Assembly: GCF_943912385.1 (NCBI RefSeq)
Contig: NZ_CALTTY010000002.1
Span: forward strand, 88,052 to 152,051
Length of the DNA: 64,000 nucleotides
Origin: an uncultured Anaerococcus sp.
GTDB taxonomy: Bacteria; Bacillota; Clostridia; Tissierellales; Peptoniphilaceae
Reading direction: 5' to 3'
Within the stretch, counting starts at the first letter, position 1. Each line of letters begins with the position of its first letter. Under the pieces are notes generated by a model. That model had not been told where the DNA came from, searched no databases, and saw only the letters and a list, made by a program, of their open reading frames with translations. The translations under genes and the position numbers were made by a program. Shown in pieces: positions 7,674 to 14,969 of the stretch.

Positions 7674-8215
7674 TGGGAAAAAAAGTCACAGACCTAGTTA
7701 AAGTAATCATAGATAGGAAGAAAGACATACAAATTGCAGCAGATATGACAGCTGGCAAGGGCAATGATAGTAAGTATATCCTTGACAATACAGATGTTTT
7801 AAAACTCTATGCCTTTGATATCCAGGAAGATGCAAAAAAATTAACCACGGACCTTATAGGAGATGACGATAGGTTTTTCTTTATCTTGGACAGTCACGAA
7901 TATATAGATAAGTATATCAAAGAAGGCCTAGACCTTGCCATCTACAACCTAGGTTACCTCCCAGGCGGGAACAAGGAAATTACAACCTCTTATGAATCTA
8001 CAATAAGGAGTATAGAAAAAACTCTAAATCTAATGAAGCCTGGCGGAGCCCTTATCCTAACTATCTACCCTGGCCACCCAGCAGGTAAGCTAGAAAGCGA
8101 GGAAGTAGAATCCTACCTAGAAGGCCTAGATAGCAAGAAGTATCCCATAATTAAAATCTCCTACCAAAACAGGCCCAACAACCCACCTTATATAATACTA
8201 ATAGAAAAGAACTAA
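7673..8215 (+). CDS. mnmM: SAM-dependent methyltransferase, MnmM/YtqB family
   Basis: The 180-residue Rossmann methyltransferase carries the SAM-binding loop AADMTAGKGNDSKYI (near residue 22) and the family hallmark YNLGYLPGGNK (near residue 100). It ends with YQNRPNNPPYIILIEK, typical of the YtqB group. Bacillus YtqB (MnmM) methylates nm5s2U to mnm5s2U at the wobble position of tRNAs. It is the third gene of the XRE-ImmA operon, an odd position for a housekeeping tRNA enzyme. The family call is strong; the exact activity is inferred from the family. Confidence 0.85.
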   Translation: MGKKVTDLVKVIIDRKKDIQIAADMTAGKGNDSKYILDNTDVLKLYAFDIQEDAKKLTTDLIGDDDRFFFILDSHEYIDKYIKEGLDLAIYNLGYLPGGNKEITTSYESTIRSIEKTLNLMKPGGALILTIYPGHPAGKLESEEVESYLEGLDSKKYPIIKISYQNRPNNPPYIILIEKN

Positions 8216-8428
8216 GGTCTTTTAAGAAGTCTTCGTTCTTTTTTATAAAAATATGAGGTTTAGAAAATTTACCTTACCTTTTAATTAACCTTATATTTTA
8301 AAACTTATAGAAAATAATTTTAGGCTAAGACATAGCCATACTTATCAGCTTTTAAAATAAAAAATACCACCAGTATTAAAAATTTGATATAGTTTTCTTA
8401 TACAAGTTAATATTTTTAAAATCTATAT

Positions 8429-8466
8429 AAAAAAACAACAGCGGATACCTTAATCCGGCTGCTGTT
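8429..8466 (-). terminator. Terminator of the glycerol operon
   Basis: On the minus strand AACAGCAGCC-GGAT pairs with ATCC-GCTGTT (one bulge), followed by TTTTTTT. It lies 8 bp past the DUF1667 stop. The rest of 8216-8428 is AT-rich with only a weak AAGAA/TTCTT hairpin near 8230, possibly ending the mnmM transcript. Confidence 0.75.
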
Positions 8467-8473
8467 TTATCTT

Positions 8474-8830
8474 CTACGATGCTCTAGATGTGGCTATTAC
8501 TCTGATTCCTGTGCCAGCTACATCTTCTATTATGCAGTCACCTATGTCTACTGGTGCATTGATGTGGGCCTTGTTGATTTCTTCCATTACCTCACTTATC
8601 TTGCCCTTTGGAATTGGGTTTTCAGTTTTAACTGATACTAGGTATTCGTCTGCTCCGTCTACCCTAGCTGTAGAGGTTACTGTCCTTACTGGGTTGGTAA
8701 GTTCGTCTTTAGCGTAGATTTCCCCTCTTTTACAGTTGTTTCCTGTTATATTTGTAATCTCCCCATCTTCTACTGTAACGTTTACTGTGCAGCCTAGGGG
8801 GCAATTTATACAAGTTAGTTCTTTAATCAT
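8474..8830 (-). CDS. DUF1667 iron-sulfur-type protein of the glycerol operon
   Basis: The 118-residue protein has four cysteines near its N-terminus (C7, C10, C14 in TCINCPLGCTV, and C33 in NNCKRGE). The CxxCxxxC...C arrangement suggests a metal or Fe-S site. DUF1667 proteins routinely follow the two-flavoprotein glycerol-3-phosphate dehydrogenase sets of clostridia, and here the gene overlaps the second flavoprotein by 4 bp. I infer an electron-transfer or assembly partner of that enzyme, replacing the role of GlpC-type subunits. No direct activity is known to me. Confidence 0.85.
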   Translation of the reverse strand: MIKELTCINCPLGCTVNVTVEDGEITNITGNNCKRGEIYAKDELTNPVRTVTSTARVDGADEYLVSVKTENPIPKGKISEVMEEINKAHINAPVDIGDCIIEDVAGTGIRVIATSRAS

Positions 8831-10086
8831 AAGCTCTCCAATCTTACTTCGATGTTTTTACTATTTTCATCTAGGTCGCTCTTCTTTAAGACTAAGTCTT
8901 CCATCTCACCTGGAGCGAAGACTATCTTTCTTTTTTGAGCAACTTCCTCACCGTCTACTTCGAGGACTAGTCTTGATTTTTGGTAGATATTATTTACCCT
9001 AAATCTTATTATAACTTCATCTCTCATTGTCTTTGGTGAGATGTATTGTGGAACTGTGTAGGTTACGCCGTTGCCTGGTATTAGGTTGATTTTTTCTTCC
9101 CCTGCTGGGTTAAATTCATCCTTGATATAAGCTGCAGCATTTTCTCCTGCAAGCTCACTTTCTTCTGTTACATAGTCTACCAGGTCATGAACATGGAGGA
9201 CGTTTCCTGCTGCAAATACACCTTCAACTGAAGTCATCATCCTATCTGATACTTCTGCACCCTTAGTTCTTGCGTCCATTTTAATGCGGGCATCTTTGGT
9301 CAGTTCATTTTCAGGAATTAATCCTACAGATAGTAAGATAGCATCACATTCTATATATTCTTCTGTGCCTGGAATTACCTTCATGTTTTCATCTACTTTT
9401 GATAGGTAAACTCCTTCTACCCTGTCATTTCCTTCGATTCCTGAGATGGTTGTTGAAAAGTGTAGTGGGATATCAAAGTCGTCTAGACATTGGACTATAT
9501 TTCTCTTTAGTCCGCCTGAGTATGGCATGATTTCTGCCACACATTTAACTTCTGCTCCTTCAAGGGTCATCCTTCTTGCCATGATAAGGCCGATGTCTCC
9601 TGATCCTAGGATTACAACTTTTTTACCTGGCATAAAACCATCTAGGTTTACTAATTTTTGGGCTGTACCTGCTGAGTAGACACCTGCTGGACGAGAACCT
9701 GGTATATTTAGTGCTCCTCTTGGTCTTTCCCTACATCCCATGGCAAGGACTACTGCCTTTGGTTTAACTTGGAACATACCGTTTTCTTCATTCATTAGGG
9801 TTATTGTCTTATCTTCACTAAAATCGATGACTATAGTATCTAACATGACATCTATGTCACGGTTTTTAACCTCATCTTCATATCTTCCGGCATATTCTGG
9901 ACCGGTTAATTCTTCTTTAAATCTGTGAAGTCCAAAACCATTGTGGATACATTGGTTTAGGATACCTCCAAGTTTTTTATCTCTTTCTACTACAAGAACA
10001 TTTTCTATACCACAGTCATAGGCCTTGGCAGCTGCTGCAAGTCCTGCAGGACCACCGCCTATTACTACTAAATCATAATTTTTCAT
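8827..10086 (-). CDS. FAD/NAD(P)-dependent oxidoreductase of the glycerol-3-phosphate dehydrogenase set
   Basis: The 419-residue protein has an N-terminal FAD-binding motif VVIGGGPAGLAAAA (residues 7-20), a CxxxxRPRG-like segment after VLAMGC, a second dinucleotide motif VVILGSGDIGLIMA (near 153-166), and AAGNVLHVHDL for FAD closure. It resembles the small flavoprotein subunit that pairs with GlpA-like proteins and probably passes electrons from glycerol-3-phosphate oxidation to NAD or another carrier. It lies 9 bp downstream of the GlpA-like gene and overlaps the DUF1667 gene, which indicates one complex. Confidence 0.88.
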   Translation of the reverse strand: MKNYDLVVIGGGPAGLAAAAKAYDCGIENVLVVERDKKLGGILNQCIHNGFGLHRFKEELTGPEYAGRYEDEVKNRDIDVMLDTIVIDFSEDKTITLMNEENGMFQVKPKAVVLAMGCRERPRGALNIPGSRPAGVYSAGTAQKLVNLDGFMPGKKVVILGSGDIGLIMARRMTLEGAEVKCVAEIMPYSGGLKRNIVQCLDDFDIPLHFSTTISGIEGNDRVEGVYLSKVDENMKVIPGTEEYIECDAILLSVGLIPENELTKDARIKMDARTKGAEVSDRMMTSVEGVFAAGNVLHVHDLVDYVTEESELAGENAAAYIKDEFNPAGEEKINLIPGNGVTYTVPQYISPKTMRDEVIIRFRVNNIYQKSRLVLEVDGEEVAQKRKIVFAPGEMEDLVLKKSDLDENSKNIEVRLESL

Positions 10087-10095
10087 ACTTTTCTC

Positions 10096-11517
10096 CTACT
10101 TTACTCTTCCATCAACATAGTAAGAATCTTTTGAGTTTTTAACTACATCTTCGAAATCTTCACCTAGTTCTCTTGCAAGAATTTCCATGATGTGTGGCAA
10201 GCAGAATCCGCCTTGGCACCTACCAGCGCTTGCTCTTACTCTTCTTTTGATACCGTCTACTGTTGTTGCTCCAACAGGTCTGTTTATCGCATCTACTATT
10301 TCGCCTTCTGTTACTGATTCGCACCTGCAGATAATTTTTCCATATAGTTTATTTTTCTTTATTAATTCTGCGTGCTCTTCTAGGCTCATATCTATGGTTT
10401 TTGGAATTGGGTCTCTGTCATAGGTGAAATCTTTATTTTCTTCAAAACCATACTTATCAGCTACTAAGTTTGCCATGTATTTACCGATTGCTGGAGCTGA
10501 TGTAAGTCCTGGAGATTCTATACCAACACAGTCAAAGAATCCATCTTTGCTTTCTTTTAAGATAAAGTCACCACCCATTTCGTGGGCTCTGTTTCCTGAG
10601 AAGGATGTGATTACCATCCTAACTGGTACATCTTTTACAGTGTGATTTGATTTTTCTATTACTTCTTCTAGTTGTTCCCTGGTTGACCTTCTGTCATTTT
10701 TATCTTCAACAAAGTCTGATGTTGGTCCTACTAGGGTGTTTTCGTCTATGGTTGGAGTTACTAGGATTCCTTTACCCTTTTCTGTTGGAAGATTAAACAT
10801 AACGTGGTCTACAAATCCACTTGTGTCCTTATCTAGGAGGAGGTATTCCCCACGTCTGGCCTTGATTTCAAATTTTTCATCTGAAATTTGGTTGTGGATT
10901 TCATCTGAGTATACTCCTGCACAGTTTATAACTGCCTTTGTTTCAAAGTCTCCATTATTTGTATGAAGAGTCCAGTGGTCGTCTTTTTCTTCGATTTTTT
11001 CAACTTTTGTATTGAATTTATAGTCTACACCGTTGATATTTGATACTTCTGCATAGGCTATATTCATTAAAAATGGATCTAAGATACCAGCTTCTTCACA
11101 TAAGAGAGAAGCTACAACATCATCTGTGATGTTTTCTTCTAGGGCTAGGGTTTCTTCCCTATTTAAAATCTTCATTCCATTTACCCCATTTTCTATACCT
11201 TGGTCATATAGAGCTTGTAATTTATCCATGTCCTTTTCATCGTGGCATAAAACAAGGGTACCGATTTTTTTGTATGGGAAGGCAAATAGCTTGCTTTCTT
11301 CTTCCATCATGTGGTTTCCTTCCACATTCATCTTAGCCTTCATAGTACCTGGGACGGCATCATAACCGCCATGGCAGATACCAGAGTTGGCCTTACTTGT
11401 TTCAGTACATACGTCTTCATTCTTTTCTAGTAATAGGAATTTACCTTTTTTCTTTGAAAGGTGGGCGGCTACAGATGCTCCTGTGACTCCTCCACCAATG
11501 ATTATTACATCAAACAT
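10096..11517 (-). CDS. Anaerobic glycerol-3-phosphate dehydrogenase-like flavoprotein with BFD-type [2Fe-2S] domain
   Basis: The 473-residue protein begins with IIGGGVTGASVAAHL (FAD site) and shows the DAO-family segment KANSGICHGGYDA, as in GlpA/GlpD. The C-terminal ~90 residues contain ICRCES and AGRCQGGFC, the four-cysteine pattern of bacterioferritin-associated-ferredoxin-like domains that bind a [2Fe-2S] cluster. It should oxidise glycerol-3-phosphate to dihydroxyacetone phosphate. AAAAGGAG precedes the ATG. A terminator-like hairpin separates it from glpK upstream, so its expression may depend on GlpP antitermination. Confidence 0.9.
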   Translation of the reverse strand: MFDVIIIGGGVTGASVAAHLSKKKGKFLLLEKNEDVCTETSKANSGICHGGYDAVPGTMKAKMNVEGNHMMEEESKLFAFPYKKIGTLVLCHDEKDMDKLQALYDQGIENGVNGMKILNREETLALEENITDDVVASLLCEEAGILDPFLMNIAYAEVSNINGVDYKFNTKVEKIEEKDDHWTLHTNNGDFETKAVINCAGVYSDEIHNQISDEKFEIKARRGEYLLLDKDTSGFVDHVMFNLPTEKGKGILVTPTIDENTLVGPTSDFVEDKNDRRSTREQLEEVIEKSNHTVKDVPVRMVITSFSGNRAHEMGGDFILKESKDGFFDCVGIESPGLTSAPAIGKYMANLVADKYGFEENKDFTYDRDPIPKTIDMSLEEHAELIKKNKLYGKIICRCESVTEGEIVDAINRPVGATTVDGIKRRVRASAGRCQGGFCLPHIMEILARELGEDFEDVVKNSKDSYYVDGRVK

Positions 11518-11547
11518 CTTTACTCCTTTTATGTAAAAATCTATATA

Positions 11548-11582
11548 AGAAAACGAGCAAAAGTAGGGTTTACTTTTGCTCG
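11548..11582 (-). promoter_or_regulatory. Terminator-like hairpin between glpK and the dehydrogenase genes, candidate GlpP target
   Basis: On the minus strand, CGAGCAAAAGTA pairs with TACTTTTGCTCG around a short loop, followed by TTTTCTT. The 5' flank reads AAGCGAGC, the same octamer as the stem of the leader hairpin at 13752-13781. Known: GlpP is an RNA-binding antiterminator that responds to glycerol-3-phosphate. Inferred: it controls readthrough here. Confidence 0.6.
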
Positions 11583-11643
11583 CTTATCTCTCTAATATTA
11601 TTCACTTATTCACACTGTACTACAGATTTTATTTCTAATCAAA

Positions 11644-13149
11644 TTATTCTTCGTAGTGTTTTGCCCAGTCAAATGATCTTGCAATAGCTCTTTGCCAGTT
11701 TCTATCTTTCTTATCTCTTTCTTCTCTAGAAATTTGTGGATCAAATACCCTGTCAACTAGTCTGTATTTTCTAATTTCATCTAGGTCTTCATAGTAACCT
11801 GTTGCAAGACCTGCAAGGTATGAAGCACCTAGGGCTGTTGTTTCTAGTGTTTCTGGTCTTTCTACCTTGGTTTGGATCATATCTGCTTGTACTTGCATTA
11901 GGAAGTTATTGGCACTTGCCCCACCGTCAACCTTAAGTTCGTGAAGTGGATGGCCTGAGTCTCTTTCCATTGATGCAAGAACATCGTTTGTTAGGTATGC
12001 AAGAGATTCTAGGGTTGCCCTTACGATGTGGTATTTGTTTGTACCACGGGTTAGACCTACTATAGATCCTCTAGCATATGGGTCCCAATATGGAGCACCT
12101 AGCCCTGTAAATGCTGGCACCACATAGCAACCATTTGTATCATCAACTTTTGTAGCCATGTATTCTGTATCATCAGCTGCGTCTACTATCCTTAGTTGGT
12201 CTCTTAACCACTGGATGGCTGAACCTGCAACGAATATAGAACCTTCAAGGGCATAGTCTACCTTGCCTTCTTCAAGTCCCCAACCTATAGTTGTAACAAG
12301 TCCGTTTTCAGACTTAACAGCTTCTTCACCTGTATTCATAAGTAGGAAGGCACCTGTACCATAGGTATTTTTAGCATCTCCCTTTTCAAAACATGTTTGA
12401 CCGAATAGGGCTGCTTGTTGGTCACCTGCTATACCTGATATCTTGATTTCTCCATCGAAATATCCTGGGAATGTTTTTCCGTATACATGAGAAGATGGTT
12501 TAACTTCTGGAAGCATGCATTTTGGAATATTTAACATTTCAAGTAGCTCATCATCCCATTCTAGGGTATGGATGTTAAAAATCATAGTTCTTGATGCGTT
12601 TGAATAGTCTGTAACATGGACCTTACCACGGGTTAAGTTATAAACTAACCAAGAGTCTACAGTACCAAATAAAAGTTCACCGTTTTCAGCTCTTTCTTGA
12701 CCATTTTCTATATTATCAAGGATCCATCTGATTTTTGTAGCAGAGAAATATGGGTCTACAACTAGACCAGTCTTTTCTTGGATCATGCCCCTATAGCCAT
12801 CTTTAACAAGTTGATCGGCCATGTCAGCAGTTCTCCTACATTGCCATACTATGGCATTGTAAACTGGTTTGCCGGTATCCTTTTCCCAAACTATAGTAGT
12901 TTCCCTTTGGTTTGTTATACCAATGGCTTCTATGTCGGAAGCTTGTACGCCAAGCTTGGCCATAGATTCAGTACATACCCCTATTTGTGTTGACCAGATT
13001 TCAGTAGCATCATGCTCTACCCAACCTGGGTGTGGGAAAAATTGTGTAAATTCTTTTTGAGCCACAGACATAATCTCACCTTTTTTATTGAAGATTATCG
13101 CTCTGTTACTTGTTGTTCCGGCATCTAATGCCATAATGTACTTAGTCAT
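11644..13149 (-). CDS. glpK: Glycerol kinase
   Basis: GlpK phosphorylates glycerol to glycerol-3-phosphate. The start is placed at 13149 because AAAGGAG precedes MTKYIMALDAGTTSNRAIIF; a longer frame reaching 13212 lacks a ribosome site and runs into glpP. The 501-residue length is standard. FGGY-family signatures are present: the phosphate-1 motif LDAGTTSNRAI, YGTGAFLLMNTG, and GLGAPYWDPYARGSIVGLTRG. The regulatory histidine region (HPLHELKVDGGAS) is intact, as in Firmicute enzymes phosphorylated by the PTS. It follows glpP by 10 bp. Confidence 0.96.
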   Translation of the reverse strand: MTKYIMALDAGTTSNRAIIFNKKGEIMSVAQKEFTQFFPHPGWVEHDATEIWSTQIGVCTESMAKLGVQASDIEAIGITNQRETTIVWEKDTGKPVYNAIVWQCRRTADMADQLVKDGYRGMIQEKTGLVVDPYFSATKIRWILDNIENGQERAENGELLFGTVDSWLVYNLTRGKVHVTDYSNASRTMIFNIHTLEWDDELLEMLNIPKCMLPEVKPSSHVYGKTFPGYFDGEIKISGIAGDQQAALFGQTCFEKGDAKNTYGTGAFLLMNTGEEAVKSENGLVTTIGWGLEEGKVDYALEGSIFVAGSAIQWLRDQLRIVDAADDTEYMATKVDDTNGCYVVPAFTGLGAPYWDPYARGSIVGLTRGTNKYHIVRATLESLAYLTNDVLASMERDSGHPLHELKVDGGASANNFLMQVQADMIQTKVERPETLETTALGASYLAGLATGYYEDLDEIRKYRLVDRVFDPQISREERDKKDRNWQRAIARSFDWAKHYEE

Positions 13150-13159
13150 ATTTACTCCT

Positions 13160-13732
13160 TTACATTTTCCATACTTCATAATTAGAACTTGAGACCGCGA
13201 TGGCACCAGCATTTAGGGAATATATTACATCAGACTTATCCCTTATAAGTCCCCCTGCAACAAGGGGTGTAGCAGTCCTTTTGCTAATTTCAGTCACCAT
13301 CTTAGGCATGATACCTGGCAGGACTTCTATAAGGTCAGAAGAAATATTTTTTAATGTTTCCTTGACACTTTCATAAGAAAGGCTATCTAAAAGGAAAAAT
13401 CTAAAGACCGTGCTTAGACCAATCCTTCTAGCCTCGTAGGAATTTTGTGCCCTTGTGGTGATAATTCCATCAGCCCTGGTGTATTTTTTGATAAAGCTAG
13501 GTGAGTAGTGCGATGATGAAAGTCCTTCGATTAAGTTCTCGTGAACAAATACAATTTTATTCTTATCCTTGAGCTTGTCGACTATAGTTGGGATCGTTTC
13601 GATAGTCCCAAAAAGCACGAATACAATCTTATTACCGTCGTAGTCTTCCTTGAGACATTCCCTTAAGTCTTTGCCATCTTTGATGGCCATAATCAGTGGA
13701 TTTTCATAAAGCACTTCTTTTATATCTAGCAT
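13160..13732 (-). CDS. glpP: Glycerol uptake operon antiterminator GlpP
   Basis: GlpP binds glycerol-3-phosphate and the leader RNA of glp genes to prevent termination. The start at 13732 is chosen because GGGAGAG precedes MLDIKEVLYENPLIMAIKDG; the upstream in-frame extension to 13765 lies in the leader hairpin region. The 190-residue protein shows family landmarks: FVHENLIEGLSSS, ADGIITTRAQN, and LPGIMPKMV followed by TPLVAGGLIRDKSDV. It is the first gene of the glp operon, so it can control its own transcript through the two related hairpins. Confidence 0.93.
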   Translation of the reverse strand: MLDIKEVLYENPLIMAIKDGKDLRECLKEDYDGNKIVFVLFGTIETIPTIVDKLKDKNKIVFVHENLIEGLSSSHYSPSFIKKYTRADGIITTRAQNSYEARRIGLSTVFRFFLLDSLSYESVKETLKNISSDLIEVLPGIMPKMVTEISKRTATPLVAGGLIRDKSDVIYSLNAGAIAVSSSNYEVWKM

Positions 13733-13751
13733 ATCTCTCCCTAAACACACA

Positions 13752-13781
13752 AAGCGAGCCCTCAATCAACAAAGCTCGCTT
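13752..13781 (-). promoter_or_regulatory. Leader hairpin of the glp operon (candidate GlpP site)
   Basis: The minus-strand leader contains AAGCGAGC / GCTCGCTT, a perfect 8-bp stem around a 14-nt loop, between the promoter and the glpP ribosome site. The following sequence is T-rich but not a clean T-run, so it could be an antiterminator site or attenuator. Confidence 0.55.
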
Positions 13782-13805
13782 CTCTCATTATTATCATGTG
13801 TATTT

Positions 13806-13834
13806 ATAATATCACACTTTAATTTTTTTCGCAA
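13806..13834 (-). promoter_or_regulatory. Promoter of the glpPK operon
   Basis: TTGCGA (13829-13834), a 17-nt spacer and TATTAT (13806-13811) on the minus strand, upstream of the glpP leader hairpin. Confidence 0.7.
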
Positions 13835-13867
13835 GTGTTTTCATACAAATTTATTCTTATAAAGGTA

Positions 13868-13901
13868 CCAGCATTATTTTCTTATAGCTAGGTAATGCTG
13901 G
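13868..13901 (-). terminator. Hairpin downstream of the RsuA-type gene
   Basis: CCAGCATTA / TAATGCTGG forms a perfect 9-bp stem 10 bp past the stop of the pseudouridine synthase gene. The T-tract on the minus strand is weak, so this is a probable but imperfect terminator. Confidence 0.5.
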
Positions 13902-13910
13902 CTGATTTTT

Positions 13911-14606
13911 CTATTTAAATAAGGCTAGTTCCTTTTCTGTAAGCTCCCTATAGTCCCCTTCGTCTAGGTATGGATCTAGGATTAAATCTCCTATGGCTAC
14001 TCTTTTTAGGGATACCACTTCATTTCCAAGGTTTGAAAATAGTCTCTTTACAAGGTGGTACTTGCCTTCTGTTACCTTGACTATAGCCTTTCTATCATCC
14101 TTTATAATTAATTCAGCAGGTCTTGCTGTGTAGTCGTCTTCTTTGATATAAACCCCATTTTTAAATTCTTCTATGAGACTTTCTTCGATTTTGTCCCTAG
14201 TTTTTACCTCATAGGTCTTTGTTATATTTGAATTTGGGCTGGTTACCTTGTGGATAAATTTCCCATCAGTTGATAGGAGGATAAGACCTGTGGTATCCTT
14301 ATCTAGTCTTCCAGCTATGGATAGGTCATAGGTTAAGTAGAAGTCATCTAGGAGGTCTATTACTGTCTTGTTCCTATCTTTTGTGGAAGATAGGACTCCG
14401 GCTGGTTTGTTTAGTATCAAATATAAATTGTCAATGTATTCTACAAAGTGGCCCATATAGAAAACTTCATCTACATAGGGGTCGACCTTGACCGAAGAGT
14501 CTTTTACAACTTCCCCATTTATGACAAGGGCCCCTTTCTTGGCATTTCTCTTTATGTTTTTCCTGGTGTCAAGACCAGTATTTCCAATCATCTTATCTAC
14601 TCTCAT
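13911..14606 (-). CDS. RsuA/RluB/E/F-family rRNA pseudouridine synthase
   Basis: The 231-residue protein has an N-terminal S4 RNA-binding domain (about residues 1-60) and the catalytic motif AGRLDKDTTGLILLSTDG, with the nucleophilic Asp in GRLDKDTTG. It is most like RsuA, which makes pseudouridine 516 in 16S rRNA, but RluB/F-type substrates in 23S cannot be excluded from sequence alone. Its start overlaps the stop of the PadR-type regulator gene by 4 bp (ATGA), so the two are translationally coupled. Confidence 0.88.
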   Translation of the reverse strand: MRVDKMIGNTGLDTRKNIKRNAKKGALVINGEVVKDSSVKVDPYVDEVFYMGHFVEYIDNLYLILNKPAGVLSSTKDRNKTVIDLLDDFYLTYDLSIAGRLDKDTTGLILLSTDGKFIHKVTSPNSNITKTYEVKTRDKIEESLIEEFKNGVYIKEDDYTARPAELIIKDDRKAIVKVTEGKYHLVKRLFSNLGNEVVSLKRVAIGDLILDPYLDEGDYRELTEKELALFK

Positions 14607-14929
14607 TTATTTCCCTTTTCTAATACACTGTCCATGGCATCCTTTAGGCTATCATAGGACTTGTAAAATTCATCTAGGTAGTCTCTGCCCTGATCTGTGA
14701 TATAATAATATTTTCTCATGGGTCCCTTATTTGACTTCTTAAGAGTCCCAAGGATTAGACCTTTTTTGATTAGCCTAGTTAGGATGGGATAGACTGTTCC
14801 TTCTGTCATATTATAAAAACCATTTAGTTTTAATTCTTCTATAATTTCATAGCCATAGGTTTCCTTATTTTTTATTATGTGAAGGATTATTCCGTCAATA
14901 AGCCCCTTTAACATTTGTGTATCTATCAT
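14603..14929 (-). CDS. PadR-family transcriptional regulator
   Basis: The 108-residue protein is a typical small PadR winged-helix protein: YGYEIIEEL in the recognition region, MTEGTVYPILTRLIKKGLI, and the wing RKYYYITDQGRDYL. Family members commonly repress transporter or stress genes and bind their own promoter. Here it precedes and overlaps a pseudouridine synthase gene, which is probably a passenger rather than a target. No ABC transporter lies next to it. The effector is unknown. Confidence 0.9.
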   Translation of the reverse strand: MIDTQMLKGLIDGIILHIIKNKETYGYEIIEELKLNGFYNMTEGTVYPILTRLIKKGLILGTLKKSNKGPMRKYYYITDQGRDYLDEFYKSYDSLKDAMDSVLEKGNK

Positions 14930-14969
14930 AATCTCACCTACCTATATTGTATTGCATAGTAGATATCTT

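Noticed and set aside
6727..8215. Integrative element or prophage around the XRE-ImmA pair
   Set aside because: No integrase, relaxase, att-like repeats or phage genes nearby; neighbours are housekeeping genes.
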